Made by a program: the position numbers and the translations under genes | In this document: one piece after another, positions 8,901 through 18,078 of the stretch | Layout of the letters: every line of letters starts with the position of its first letter | How positions within the stretch are numbered: position 1 is the stretch's first letter | Source of the DNA: CAYWKU01 sp964459325 | Lineage (GTDB): Bacteria; RBG-13-61-14; CAYWKU01 | DNA length: 64,000 bases | Reading direction: 5' to 3' | Assembly: GCA_964459325.1 (NCBI GenBank) | Contig: CAYWKU010000008.1 | Coordinates: forward strand, 1-64,000 | The notes under the pieces: model-generated | Told to the model about the DNA's origin: nothing | The model's database searches: none | Seen by the model: the letters and a program-made list of their open reading frames with translations, nothing else

Positions 8901-9154
8901 CGAAAAATAAAGGAAACATTCAAATAAAGAATGTTAAGGAAGCATTAAATAACCTGGACGAGGCCGTCTCCCTTATAATCGATTGCATTAAGTCCGGATT
9001 GTTTCATCAGTATTCCACCAATACGGGAAAGTACGGTTGCGAAGCCACTTGCGACTATGCAAGGGCCTGCATATACCGGGCGGAATACTTGAAACGAAAA
9101 AAACACGACGACCCCGTGCTGGAACTGTGGAACCGGTTGAAGGAAATAGAATAA
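5942..9154 (+). CDS. addB: AddB-like ATP-dependent nuclease subunit
   Basis: A roughly 1070-residue partner of AddA in double-strand-break resection. The N-terminus (KGPPRGYLEEAFVREI) lacks a true Walker A lysine, as expected for an inactivated helicase. DVMHARGACFRAVAIPGLS (about 550) corresponds to helicase motif V/VI remnants. The C-terminal nuclease has ELYHRVLQAFYRRM, GRIDRIDVSGDGKSARIIDY and KSGSDYGY (PD-(D/E)xK core, about 910-950). Cysteines in KYAECPFSFF and CEATCDYARAC fit the AddB iron-sulfur cluster, although the last group is C-x3-C-x5-C rather than C-x2-C-x5-C. The start is uncertain: ATG at 5912, 5942 or 5963; 5912 lies inside an inverted repeat. One base separates it from addA. 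Confidence 0.85.
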   Translation: MTSFIVLMTKRFYKGPPRGYLEEAFVREISALERHPLDEVTVLAPTHLVGWRLLRKVVDVGGGAAGLKFVTFDGLAEGAASSAMAARSLKPLPSRAAMIMLEQAAKRELTSYSRLGALLPFRGLPAALWSTIRDLKEARITPDMLAEAAKEMLDPAKVEEIAGVWAGYEKDKESSGFCDDKDRQYLALEALQDDPPRLEAPLFIYGVYDATYLQAELLRSYVENNPAVAFIPWYEQKPAVEFTRPFIELLKDAGFVEAGSSSGAEDDPLSDFHDRLFNMEGQVEGLEGEGRIRLFTATDPYHEARETVRHLIERCRERDIPFDEAGIILRNGAEYGPLIMEVLEEADVPYRYAVSYPLTRTPGGRALTYLARLIIPRRRWSANVAEFLEASPLKKLSDGRTPPASSWMRVAREAGIVKWTEEYRNRLNLHIDKLKNELKWKTDTETVRDDIHHAEKLGGYMDGFLSELDRIPRNATWKTIAERLEKIYSFCFDESARGVSESLDLLRRMADMSDALPQSSAEEFIDALNREAAETNVTPEKNAAHGVVVADVMHARGACFRAVAIPGLSKGRFPGPIREDPLLLDYERKSLHEKLRDKTYAPELKKERRPDEEKFLFLAATGSGSDAVALSYPRGYHPDGKPAYPSSFFIEALEAFKGTSLKIEDELERLKAKPLSGVQVPEELERVITREEALRWLAIHRPDGLPQFPFLEAAERALDNHDRNLLTAHDAVIKDDEVKDEIRKAIENGTLRFSPGKIEKYAECPFSFFLQNVLKVGPPEEPEDVEEMTALDLGELYHRVLQAFYRRMRDGNLLPLDGKNVEQYHRILDDEADRIFRAVEEKGVMVGKGLMWNFHRERILEDARALLDKDIKDNEWTPAFFEVPVGWRGPDEDYEKELAGKEPVPVRFGDDIELRLTGRIDRIDVSGDGKSARIIDYKSGSDYGYIVDKLKKGEQIQVALYIKMAEKLLESSGKEVNEGYYYFINKTKNKGNIQIKNVKEALNNLDEAVSLIIDCIKSGLFHQYSTNTGKYGCEATCDYARACIYRAEYLKRKKHDDPVLELWNRLKEIE

Positions 9155-9155
9155 A

Positions 9156-12100
9156 ATGCCGGAAGATAAGCAACTTATAGATGAGAACGTACGGGATGAG
9201 TTGAAGCGGGATTTCGCTCGCTCCTACCTGGTGGACGCGGGCGCGGGCGCCGGCAAAACCACGGTGCTGGTGAACCGGCTTATAGGGGCCATCGAAGCCG
9301 GATACGACCTGAAAAAGGTGGCGGCGGTGACGTTCACCGAAAAGGCGGCGGGCGAGCTAATCTTGCGCGTTCGCCAGAAAATCGAGGAGAATATCAACGA
9401 CTCCTCCGAATCCGGGAAATGGAAGGATGCCCGGGAAAGTCTCGAGCGGGCTCATATCGGCACCATCCACTCCTTCTGCGCATCACTGTTGCGGGAAAGG
9501 CCCATAGAAGCGGGCATCGACCCGAACTTCGAGGTGGCGGACGATTACAAATCACGAAGGTTGAGGGAGGATGCATGGAAGGAATGGCTGGAGCGGCAAC
9601 TGGACTTCAACAACGAATGGGAATGGCTGGTAAGAACATTGTTGAAGGAAGGAGTAACCCTGAAGAAGGTCAGGAAAACGGCTTTTAAGTTTGTAGAAAA
9701 GCGAGAGGTTTTGCAGGCTTATTTTAATGAATCCCCTTCCCGCCCCCAACTCCCCGAGTTAGATGTACTTAAACGTAAAGTTACTTCCTTTATGGGAGAT
9801 GCCAAGCAATTGGCCGAAGAATATTGCAAAAAACCGGACGATGATAACGGAGTTAAGGCTTTAAAATCACAAGAAAAGGCTCTGAACGAATTTAACCCGG
9901 AACCGGATGAGCAGGTTGTATTCTTTCCCCTTGAAATAAAAGGCAGCAAGGGAAATCGGAATAACTGGAAACCAAAAGATAAAAAAAATGAATTTGCGGA
10001 GATATTGACTGAAATCGAAGGTTTAATTAATGAATACAATAACCGGATTAAAGACTGCCTCGCCCATTCTGCCACCATGTGGTTGCATAATTTCATTGAA
10101 AGGTATCAGCAAACAAAAGCGGAAGAAGGCTGCCTGGACTTTGAAGACCTGCTCATAAAATCCCGGGACTTGCTTCTTCAAAAGGATGTCCGCGCCGACT
10201 TCCAGAAGCTTTTTGACCTGATACTGGTGGACGAGTTTCAGGACACCGACCCGCTGCAGATACAGGTGGCGCTGCTTTTATCCGAAGCGGAGCCGAAGGC
10301 CGAGAATTGGTATGAAGTAAAGCCGACAGACGGGAAGCTCTTTATTGTGGGCGACCCCAAGCAGAGTATTTACCGTTTCCGCCGGGCGGACATTCATACG
10401 TACCTGCAAGTCAAAACTTTCAGCGGTAAAGTCCTGACCCAGAGGGAGTTGGCGCAAAACTTCCGCAGCGCCGGGCCTCTCATGGAGTTTTTCAACTCCT
10501 TTTTCGATGAGCATTTTAACTCCAATCCCCAAAACAGTGGAGGAATCGATTATAAAAAACTCGAGCCCCCGCCCGAATACTCGCCTCCTCCGGCCAAGCA
10601 AGTAAAACCCGGTGTGGTGGGGTTAAAGATAGCCGGTCTGGACTGCTCCGAAAAAAATGGCCCGAAGGTCGACGTTATAAGACCCATGGAATCCGGCCGT
10701 GTGGCGCGTTTCATAAAGCAAATCGTCGACGGAGAATGGCAAGTCAGGGATAAAAACGGCTGGCGCGATGTTAACTACGGCGACATAGCCGTCCTTTTCC
10801 GCAAAAGAACCGGACTGCATTACTTCTCGGAAGCCTTGCGCAAGCTAGGCGTACCCTACGTGGCGCCCGGCGCGGCGGGCCTGTTTTCTCAACCCGAATC
10901 CCGCTCGCTGCTGTCGTGCCTGATGGCAATAGACCGGCCCGACGACGGCGTGGCGCTGGTGGGGGCTTTGAGGTCGCCCTTCTTCGGGTTTACAGACGAA
11001 TCAATCGCCATGGCCCGATTTAACGGGTTGAAATTGCATTATCTGCTCGAACCGGACTCCGAAAAATTTCCTCAAATGGCCCAGGCTTTCGATATTCTAA
11101 GGAACTTGCATCTGCAAAGAAACGAAACTTCAAAGGCTCAGCTTATATCGAAGTTGTTGGAGGAAACCGGCGCATTGGCCTTGTACTCGGACAAGAAACG
11201 CGGCCTCTCCGGCATGGCCACTATATCCAGGTTTCAGCAACTGGCCCGCGATTTCGATTACTCGGCGGGAGGCGGTTTGCGCTCATTCATCGATTACCTG
11301 GTCGAGCTCGAATCGGAATCACAGGCGGAAGAAGCGCCCGTCGAGACGGAGGAGAGCAACGACGTCAGCCTGATGACAATCCACGGGGCCAAGGGGCTGG
11401 AGTTTCCGGTTGTCATACTCGGGGATATGACAGTTGACGATAAAAACAACGAAAGCGTCATTATTAACCGCCGGGAAAGCTCGGTTTCGGTAAAAATCGG
11501 CGATAACGTGATTTCCGGCAACTGGGAAGAACAGAAGGATAATGAAAATAAGGAATCGCAACAGGAAGAAGCCCGGTTGCTGTACGTCGCCTGCACCCGC
11601 GCGCGGGATTACCTGGTCGTGCCCATGCCCGAAGAAGGGGATACGGGTAAATTTACATCCCCCGCGATAAGGCATATTCGGGAGAAATGGGAGGATAAGA
11701 CATTTTTTCCCGAGCCGGATACGCTCGAAGCAGAACCCCCTCCCGAAGCCGGCGAATATTCTTCCAAAGCGCCGGTGGAGATGGAACCCGGGGGGATTGC
11801 TTCCCTGCAGGAATGGGAGGCTCATCGCGAGGATATAAAAGATAAGCTCTCCCGGCAGTCCCGGTTCAAAACGGTCACCGGGCAGGAATCGGAGATGGCA
11901 TCGATTGAAGGCTCGCCGGATTCCCCCGACCCCTCGTACGGCAGAAACCTGGGAATCTTCGTCCACCGCCTCATGGAAAAGATGGACATCTCGAAAAACC
12001 CGGATATCAAAGCCATCAAGGAACTGGCGGAACGGCTTGGAGAGGATGCCGACCTGCCTTCCGGTCAGTTGCAGGCGGCCGTGGAAATGGCCATGCGGGC

Positions 12101-12428
12101 GACGGAGTTGTCGGTGGTTAAGAGAGCGATGTCGGCCGGAAAGCTCAAAAAGGAATTTCCGGTCATGGTAAAATCCGACGGCGACGAAATGATAAGCGGC
12201 GTGGTGGACCTGGTTTTCGAGGAGAACGGCAAGCTGGCGCTGGCCGATTACAAAACCGACGCCGTGAACGACAAAAAGGAAGCACAGAAACTGATGAAGC
12301 ACAAATACGCCCGCCAGGGGCGCGATTACGCGCGGGCGCTCGAAAAAGCTACGGGCATGGAAGTGAGCGAAGCTTTTATACTTTTCCTCCACCCCTCCCC
12401 CGCCATCGAACTAGCCTGCTACGATTAG
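9156..12428 (+). CDS. addA: AddA-like UvrD/Rep helicase-nuclease
   Basis: A 1090-residue superfamily 1A helicase with a C-terminal nuclease. Motif I is VDAGAGAGKTTVLVNRL (about 25-41), Ia AVTFTEKAAGEL, Ic IGTIHSFCASLL, II LILVDEFQDTDPLQ (about 355), III FIVGDPKQSIYRFRRADIH, IV LAQNFRSAGPL, V VSLMTIHGAKGLEFPVVILG (about 740) and VI LLYVACTRARDYLV. The nuclease core GVVDLVFEENGKLALADYKTDA lies near 1030 (written in two parts: GVVDLVFEEN, LALADYKTDA). It starts one base after addB stops, so the two form an operon. Together they resect DNA ends for RecA; whether they respond to a Chi site cannot be seen. Confidence 0.93.
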   Translation: MPEDKQLIDENVRDELKRDFARSYLVDAGAGAGKTTVLVNRLIGAIEAGYDLKKVAAVTFTEKAAGELILRVRQKIEENINDSSESGKWKDARESLERAHIGTIHSFCASLLRERPIEAGIDPNFEVADDYKSRRLREDAWKEWLERQLDFNNEWEWLVRTLLKEGVTLKKVRKTAFKFVEKREVLQAYFNESPSRPQLPELDVLKRKVTSFMGDAKQLAEEYCKKPDDDNGVKALKSQEKALNEFNPEPDEQVVFFPLEIKGSKGNRNNWKPKDKKNEFAEILTEIEGLINEYNNRIKDCLAHSATMWLHNFIERYQQTKAEEGCLDFEDLLIKSRDLLLQKDVRADFQKLFDLILVDEFQDTDPLQIQVALLLSEAEPKAENWYEVKPTDGKLFIVGDPKQSIYRFRRADIHTYLQVKTFSGKVLTQRELAQNFRSAGPLMEFFNSFFDEHFNSNPQNSGGIDYKKLEPPPEYSPPPAKQVKPGVVGLKIAGLDCSEKNGPKVDVIRPMESGRVARFIKQIVDGEWQVRDKNGWRDVNYGDIAVLFRKRTGLHYFSEALRKLGVPYVAPGAAGLFSQPESRSLLSCLMAIDRPDDGVALVGALRSPFFGFTDESIAMARFNGLKLHYLLEPDSEKFPQMAQAFDILRNLHLQRNETSKAQLISKLLEETGALALYSDKKRGLSGMATISRFQQLARDFDYSAGGGLRSFIDYLVELESESQAEEAPVETEESNDVSLMTIHGAKGLEFPVVILGDMTVDDKNNESVIINRRESSVSVKIGDNVISGNWEEQKDNENKESQQEEARLLYVACTRARDYLVVPMPEEGDTGKFTSPAIRHIREKWEDKTFFPEPDTLEAEPPPEAGEYSSKAPVEMEPGGIASLQEWEAHREDIKDKLSRQSRFKTVTGQESEMASIEGSPDSPDPSYGRNLGIFVHRLMEKMDISKNPDIKAIKELAERLGEDADLPSGQLQAAVEMAMRATELSVVKRAMSAGKLKKEFPVMVKSDGDEMISGVVDLVFEENGKLALADYKTDAVNDKKEAQKLMKHKYARQGRDYARALEKATGMEVSEAFILFLHPSPAIELACYD

Positions 12429-12452
12429 CTTATCAAAATCTTTCCGCCGTTG

Positions 12453-12481
12453 TTGACATCAGTCTAAACTCGCAGTATGAT
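12453..12481 (+). promoter_or_regulatory. Sigma-70-type promoter before the creatininase-family gene
   Basis: TTGACA (12453-12458), a 17-base spacer, then TATGAT (12476-12481), 39 bases before the start codon. It nearly matches the consensus, which suggests the gene is transcribed independently of addA. Confidence 0.7.
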
Positions 12482-12520
12482 GGCATATTCCAGGGAATTT
12501 TAAGTTGAAAGGGGTCGAAA

Positions 12521-13510
12521 ATGACCGATGAATATTTGAACGCGGAAGGTAACGTAAAGTACTGGCAAAACCTCACCGGCGAGGATTTCAAAAAGATAGA
12601 CCGCACCAAGGCCGTTGTGATGGTTACCTGCTCTCCCATCGAAGTCCACGGCCCTCACCTGCCCGTGATAACCGACAACTTCGAGGCAGAGGGCATAGCC
12701 GGCCGCACAATCGAAATGATGGCCGAAAAACACCCGGAAATACTCTTCCTGCGCCTGCCTACGATATATGTTGCCGCGGACGTGTTGCCTCACACCGGCT
12801 CGCTCATGTTCAAAAGCTCGACCATTATCCGGGTGCTTTCCGACTTGGGAAGGACCTTGGCCAAACAGGGTTTCAAGCATATATGGGTTGCCAGCTTCCA
12901 CGGCGGCCCGAGGCACTTCGTGCCCATCGAAGTCGCGGCTCACAAGACCAACAAAAAGTACGGCGCGCGGATGGTGTCGCTCTTTTCCCTGCTGGTCAAC
13001 CGCCTCACCGAAGGCACCCCTCAACTGTCCAACATCCTCGGGCACATAGAGGGCCTTACTCCGGAGGCGCTAGACGGAGACACTCACGCGGGCGTTATCG
13101 AAACCTCCATGATGCTGCATCTGTTGGGCGAATACGTGGACGAGAGATACAAGCAACTGGACAAGAGGAACATAGACCTCAAGCGCCGGGAGGAAGGAAA
13201 ACCTCCCATTGCCCACAAGCCGGGGCGCTCATCCCTGCCCCAACTGCTGGCCGGATTCAAGGCATCCATGAAATACTTCGAGGATGAAACCTATACCGGC
13301 GCCCCCAACATGGCCGACGCCAAAATCGGAAAGGAAATACTCGACACCCTCTCCGGCCATTGCGCCGAAGCCCTCAGCGAACTGTGGACGGGCAAAATGC
13401 GCCTGGAAGATACCCACTCGCCCGTCTGGAAGCTGCGCTGGGTTTTCACCTGGAGGTGGATTAGCAGTATCTTCGAGAAGGCCGTCGGCTACAAAAACCC
13501 GATTTTCTGA
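12521..13510 (+). CDS. Creatininase/MftE-family amidohydrolase-like protein
   Basis: A 329-residue member of the creatininase family of metal-dependent amide hydrolases, which includes creatinine amidohydrolase, MftE and ArfB-type enzymes. Likely metal ligands are visible: Glu and His in SPIEVHGPHLP (about 38-48), Asp in VITDN (about 50), His in ASFHGG (about 128) and Glu in THAGVIETSMML (about 188-199). The family motif HGGN reads HGGP here. It is longer than usual, with about 90 extra C-terminal residues including a Trp-rich end (WKLRWVFTWRWISS). AAGGGG lies eight bases before ATG. It has its own promoter and no obvious pathway neighbour, so the substrate is unknown. Confidence 0.85.
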   Translation: MTDEYLNAEGNVKYWQNLTGEDFKKIDRTKAVVMVTCSPIEVHGPHLPVITDNFEAEGIAGRTIEMMAEKHPEILFLRLPTIYVAADVLPHTGSLMFKSSTIIRVLSDLGRTLAKQGFKHIWVASFHGGPRHFVPIEVAAHKTNKKYGARMVSLFSLLVNRLTEGTPQLSNILGHIEGLTPEALDGDTHAGVIETSMMLHLLGEYVDERYKQLDKRNIDLKRREEGKPPIAHKPGRSSLPQLLAGFKASMKYFEDETYTGAPNMADAKIGKEILDTLSGHCAEALSELWTGKMRLEDTHSPVWKLRWVFTWRWISSIFEKAVGYKNPIF

Positions 13511-13695
13511 CCAAAAATACTGAACTGGCATACTTTTTCCCTTCGCTTTCATGGGTTATAATCTTTGGCCAAGCGGGCGATTTTTAACGAAAAAATCCCT
13601 TTTGCCGCCATCCCTGTTTTCCGTCCTCTCAACCAGGTGAGCACAAGATATGGTATGCCCGACTTGAAATTTAATCATTATATTGTATTTTCCGC

Positions 13696-13724
13696 TTTAC
13701 AAGCTCGATAATTAGTGCTAGATT
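13696..13724 (+). promoter_or_regulatory. Putative smc promoter
   Basis: TTTACA (13696-13701), 17 bases, TAGATT (13719-13724), about 65 bases before smc. The rest of the 278-base gap (13511-13788) shows no gene. Confidence 0.45.
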
Positions 13725-13788
13725 TTGCTCAACAAGCTCGAAGCGGCGGCACGAGCTGCCGGCCGGGCAATTTCGGGGGTAATGTCAC

Positions 13789-16700
13789 ATGCGCCTCAAG
13801 AAAGTCGAACTAAGCGGTTTCAAGTCATTCCTTGACCGCACCAAGCTGGTTTTCCAGCCCGGCATCAGCGCCGTGGTGGGGCCGAACGGGTGCGGTAAGA
13901 GCAACGTCGTCGACGCCGTGCTGTGGGTGATGGGTGAACAGAGCGCCAAAAGCTTGCGCTGTGAAAGCGCCATGGAAAACGTCATCTTCGGCGGTACCGA
14001 AAGCCGCGAACAGGTGGGTATGGCCGAAGTTAACCTCATACTCGACAACTCGAACGGCGACGCCCCCACCCAGTACTCCGAGCATACCGAAATCATGGTC
14101 ACCCGCCGTCTTTACCGAACGGGCGAGTCCGAGTACCTGATAAACAAAACCCCCTGCCGCCTGAGGGACATAATCGAGCTTTTTCTGGATACCGGCGTGG
14201 GCACCAAAGCATACTCCATCATTAAACAGGGACAAATCGAAAGGATAACCGGTGCGAAACCCGAGGAGTTGCGCTCGTTTATCGAAGAAGCCGCCGGCAT
14301 ATCAAAATACAAAGCCCGCAAAAAGGCCGCCGAGCGGAAAATGCAGTCCACAAAGGACAATTTGAGCCGCGTGGAAGACATCATCAGCGAAATCTCACGC
14401 CAACTGGACAGCCTCAACCGGCAGGCCAGGAAAGCCCAAAGGTATAAAGACTACAAGGAAGAACTCCGCTCCCTCGACCTGGAGCTGGCTTCTCATAACC
14501 TGGCAGAGCTCAGGGAGGAGCTCAATCGCCGGGAAACCGGCCTGAGGGAAGTGAAAGATAAGGAATCCGACGCCGAAAACGAAATCGAAGCCCGCGAAGC
14601 CGACCTGGAAACCGCCAAGGCCAACCTGCTCGAGCTGGAAAAGGAAATCGAAAACTCCTCACAGCAACAGTTCCGGATTCAAAGCGAGCTACAGGAAGCC
14701 GAAAATCGCGTGGAAGTGATGACCGACCGTATCAACTCCATCACCGACTCAAGGCAAAAGGCGGAAACCGAAATCAAGGACATTACCGGTCAGGTTGAGA
14801 GCATCGAGACGGAACTGGAGGAACTGGAAAATTCTCATAAAACATTGACTATGGAAGTCGCTTCCAACGACGCCGACCTGCAGGTGCGGGCAAATGAGCT
14901 GTCCGAAATACGCGAGAGGATGGAAGCCATACGCCGCAGCCACGAGGACTCCCTCAGCCAACAAGCCTCCATCAAGGCCTCCGTTGACGGCCTCAAGCAG
15001 GCTATAGCCGAACGCCGGGAGCAGATGGACAATTACGAAAGCCGCCTCTCCGAAAAAAAGATTGCGAAATCCATGCTCGCCGAGGAACTGGAAAAACTCA
15101 AGCAGCTTTCCTTCGACTTCAGCAGAGACCTGGACCAGATGCAGAAATCGAAGGACGAACTGGAAAAGAAACTGGAGTCCGAGGTAACCCGGCTGGAGAA
15201 TATGAAAGAGGAGTATTCGGAGAAGGAAGTGCTCCTGGAATCGCTTCGCACCGAGTACAACCAGCGCCTCAGCCGGTTCGATTCGCTGCGCGAGCTGGAG
15301 GCCAACCTGGAAGGCTACAACGAAGGCGTTCGCAGCATCATGCTGGAAAAGGAGGAAAAGGAAGGCATCTACGGCATGGTGGCCGACGTTATATCCACTT
15401 CCCCCCAGTACGAAAAAGCCCTCGAATCGGTGCTGGGCGAGCGGCTTCAGCACATAATCGTCCGGGGACACGAGGAAGGAATGGAAGCCATAGATTACCT
15501 CAAGTCGCGCGCCAACGGTCGCGGAACCTTCATACCCGTGGGAGTCAACTCCCGAACCCCCTCCCCTTCCCCCGAAATCGAAGACAACCGGGTACTCGGC
15601 GAGATGATGAACCTGGTCGCCGTGGACGACCAATATCAACGGGTTGCCGAGCACCTGCTGGGCGATGTGCTGGTGGTTACCGATATGCAGGCGGCGGTGG
15701 ACATGCTCAACTCCAACGGAAATCGAAAAACCATGGTCACCCTGGACGGGGAAGTGCTTGATTTCGCCGGTGTGATGACCGGCGGCTCCGTCGAGGGCTC
15801 GGGCATCCTCAAGAAAAAGCGCGAAATGAAGGAGTTGGAGGAAGCAATCGAGAAGTTGAGCGGCAAGGTGGAAGATGCATCCCGGGAATGCTCGTCGCTC
15901 GAAAGCAGAATCAACGAAACCGAAAAATGGATAGAAGAAACCAAAAATACCCGCCACAAGCGCGAGATGGAAATCCTGCAACAGGAAAAGGAAATCGAAA
16001 AATACAACAACGATACCGAAAGGATACACCGCGACCTCAACCAGCTTGCGGAAGATGAAAGCTCGCTGGTCAGGGAAGCCGAAAGGTGTGCGCGGAAAAT
16101 ATCAGAGCTGGAAGAGGACCTTCGGACAAAGCAAGCGCGGCTGGAAGACCTGGATAAAGTCATCGAAAAATCCAGCGAGACGCTCAGGGTTTTCCAGGAA
16201 GATATTTCCTCGCGGGAATCGGCAATCACCAACCTCAAAATCGACCACGCCACCAGTTGCGAAAAGCTGGAGTCTCTGGAAAAGCGCCGAACGGAACTGG
16301 CAGACCGCCGGGAGGAGCTTATCGAGAGGCGGCGCGAAAAAATGGCCGAAATCGCACGCGGCGCGGAAGATGTCTCCCGCCTGGAAAAGGAAATAGAAAC
16401 AAAGAAACAACAACTGGAAGACATGCACTCGACACGAATGGAAATAGAACAAAAGCTCGCGGAACAAAGGGACAACCACCAGAAACTGCTCGCGCATCAG
16501 AATCAACTCGAAGAAAATCTCAAGGAAAAGAGAAGAAATGTCGAAGAAATACGGCGACAAATGAACGAGTTGCGCGTAGCCTACAACGAATACTCCCTCA
16601 AAATAGAGCACTTGGTGGGCGACGTGCAGGACAAGTACGACGAGGACCTTTTGGAAATCGGGCCGAAGTTCATCGACTCCGAAGATTTGCGGGACGAAAA

Positions 16701-17364
16701 GAGGCAGCGCAGAAACCGCCTGCGCGAGCTTATCGGCCGAATGGGAGAAGTCAACCTCACCGCCATCAAGGAATACGAAGAGCTGAAAGAAAGGTACGAT
16801 TTCCTCACCTCTCAGCGGGACGACCTGGTGAAATCCATAGAAGACCTGCAATCGGTAATCAGGAAAATCAACCGCACAAGCCGCAAGCGCTTTTCCGAAA
16901 CCTTCGAGCTTGTTGACCGGAACTTCCGGAACATCTTCCCACGCCTGTTCGGCGGAGGCCGCGCCCGGCTGGTGCTCGAAGACGCCCAGGACATACTGGA
17001 TGCGGGGGTACAGATAGAGGGACAGCCTCCCGGCAAGAAGCTTCAGAACATGTCGCTGCTCTCCGGAGGTGAAAAGGCGCTGGCAGCCGTGGCGCTGATA
17101 TTCAGCCTGTTCCTGGTGAAACCGAGCCCCTTCTGCGTGCTTGACGAAGTGGACAGCCCCTTGGACGACGTTAATATAGACAGGTTCAACGACCTGATAC
17201 GGGAGCTGAGTAAAAACAGCCAGTTCATCATCATTACCCACAACAAGCGCACCATGGAGCTTGCCGATACACTGTACGGGGTCACCATGGAGGAAAAGGG
17301 AATATCCAAACTGGTCACCGTCAGGCTGGCAGGCTCCCAAAACTCGAGCGAGGAGGCCGCGTGA
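13789..17364 (+). CDS. smc: Chromosome segregation protein SMC
   Basis: A full-length 1191-residue SMC ATPase that compacts and individualises chromosomes. The head has Walker A GPNGCGKSNVVDAVLW (about 32-47). Two long coiled coils flank a hinge near 510-640, including ESVLGERLQHIIVRG and VMTGGSVEGSGILKKKR. The C-terminal head has the ABC signature SLLSGGEKALAAVALIFS (about 1090) and Walker B with D-loop FCVLDEVDSPLDDVN. GGGGGTAA precedes ATG. One base separates its stop from the roadblock gene. Genes for the usual partners ScpA and ScpB are not in the window. Confidence 0.96.
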   Translation: MRLKKVELSGFKSFLDRTKLVFQPGISAVVGPNGCGKSNVVDAVLWVMGEQSAKSLRCESAMENVIFGGTESREQVGMAEVNLILDNSNGDAPTQYSEHTEIMVTRRLYRTGESEYLINKTPCRLRDIIELFLDTGVGTKAYSIIKQGQIERITGAKPEELRSFIEEAAGISKYKARKKAAERKMQSTKDNLSRVEDIISEISRQLDSLNRQARKAQRYKDYKEELRSLDLELASHNLAELREELNRRETGLREVKDKESDAENEIEAREADLETAKANLLELEKEIENSSQQQFRIQSELQEAENRVEVMTDRINSITDSRQKAETEIKDITGQVESIETELEELENSHKTLTMEVASNDADLQVRANELSEIRERMEAIRRSHEDSLSQQASIKASVDGLKQAIAERREQMDNYESRLSEKKIAKSMLAEELEKLKQLSFDFSRDLDQMQKSKDELEKKLESEVTRLENMKEEYSEKEVLLESLRTEYNQRLSRFDSLRELEANLEGYNEGVRSIMLEKEEKEGIYGMVADVISTSPQYEKALESVLGERLQHIIVRGHEEGMEAIDYLKSRANGRGTFIPVGVNSRTPSPSPEIEDNRVLGEMMNLVAVDDQYQRVAEHLLGDVLVVTDMQAAVDMLNSNGNRKTMVTLDGEVLDFAGVMTGGSVEGSGILKKKREMKELEEAIEKLSGKVEDASRECSSLESRINETEKWIEETKNTRHKREMEILQQEKEIEKYNNDTERIHRDLNQLAEDESSLVREAERCARKISELEEDLRTKQARLEDLDKVIEKSSETLRVFQEDISSRESAITNLKIDHATSCEKLESLEKRRTELADRREELIERRREKMAEIARGAEDVSRLEKEIETKKQQLEDMHSTRMEIEQKLAEQRDNHQKLLAHQNQLEENLKEKRRNVEEIRRQMNELRVAYNEYSLKIEHLVGDVQDKYDEDLLEIGPKFIDSEDLRDEKRQRRNRLRELIGRMGEVNLTAIKEYEELKERYDFLTSQRDDLVKSIEDLQSVIRKINRTSRKRFSETFELVDRNFRNIFPRLFGGGRARLVLEDAQDILDAGVQIEGQPPGKKLQNMSLLSGGEKALAAVALIFSLFLVKPSPFCVLDEVDSPLDDVNIDRFNDLIRELSKNSQFIIITHNKRTMELADTLYGVTMEEKGISKLVTVRLAGSQNSSEEAA

Positions 17365-17365
17365 T

Positions 17366-17731
17366 ATGCCGTTCCGCGAAATCCTTACCGACCTGATGCA
17401 TTCCGTTCCCGGCTCCATGGGAGCTATCTTCGCGGACTGGGAAGGGGAAGCGGTGGACCAGGTAACCCGAAACGGCGATTCCGACCACGTCAAGTTCCTG
17501 GGCGCACATCACGGAATACTGCTCCAGAACGTGCAGAAAATCTCGGAGACCACCCGCACGGGCGACCCGGAGCTTTTTATGGTGCGTACCGAAGAGCTGG
17601 ATTACTTCACCGCCCCCGTGCACGACGGCTACTTCGTGGTGCTGGCGGTGGACTCAGGCTCCATACCCGCCCGCGCTCAAGCCGCCATGAAAATAGCCGT
17701 GCGCTTTATCCGCGAAGAAATGGGTTATTAA
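17366..17731 (+). CDS. Roadblock/LC7-domain protein
   Basis: A 121-residue single-domain protein. The pattern SVPGSMGAIFADWEGEAVDQ, then HHGILLQNVQKI, a central strand ELFMVRTEELDYFTAPVHDG and YFVVLAVDSGSIPARAQAAM is that of the roadblock/LC7 fold. This fold occurs in MglB-type GTPase-activating partners of small GTPases and in scaffold dimers. ATG 17366 follows the smc stop (TGA, ending 17364) by one base, so the two genes are co-transcribed. No MglA-like GTPase lies nearby. A link to chromosome organisation is suggested only by position. Confidence 0.75.
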   Translation: MPFREILTDLMHSVPGSMGAIFADWEGEAVDQVTRNGDSDHVKFLGAHHGILLQNVQKISETTRTGDPELFMVRTEELDYFTAPVHDGYFVVLAVDSGSIPARAQAAMKIAVRFIREEMGY

Positions 17732-17832
17732 ATTAGGCTCATCTGGAAAATGAGTACCCGGTTCATGAGGGAGTGCTGATGGCCCCCCTGCTTGAAGGAT
17801 GGCGCAATTGAGATGTAAAAAAATGAGGAAAC

Positions 17833-18020
17833 AGCCCTGAAAGGGCTGAATAAAATAGCCCGGGGCAACGCCCCGGGACAAGGAAGCCCCCCCACACCCC
17901 CTACCCCGAAGGGGTTGCATAATTTATGTAACCCTTTCAGGGTATAATGGCCGGTGTGGCCGAAATTAACCGGGGCGCTGCCCCGGGCTGAAATTATACA
18001 ATCCCTTCGGGATAAAACTT
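17833..18020. repeat. Cluster of short GC-rich hairpins
   Basis: A non-coding cluster in the 347-base gap 17732-18078. It holds AGCCCTgaaAGGGCT (17833-17847), CCCGGGGCaacGCCCCGGG (17859-17877), CCCCgaaGGGG, an imperfect GGTTGCATAA/TATGTAACC pair, CCCTttcAGGG, CCGGGGCgctGCCCCGG and CCCttcGGG. Similar units (CCCGGGGC loops alternating with CCCTTTCAGGG-like hairpins) are used repeatedly, like a REP-type family. A hairpin GGAGTTT/AAACTCC also overlaps the stop codon of the next gene. Confidence 0.65.
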
Positions 18021-18078
18021 TCGTCCATCAGGTACGCATTATTGGGATGAACCTTAAAATACAAGCCCCGTCTGGAGT

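Noticed and set aside
7922..8923. Long antisense frame (333 codons) inside addB
   Set aside because: It has no ribosome site or recognisable motif and lies wholly within addB.
14749..16029. Long antisense frame (426 codons) inside smc
   Set aside because: It shadows the coiled-coil coding sequence, and its product is a Phe/Leu-rich mirror of Glu/Lys codons.
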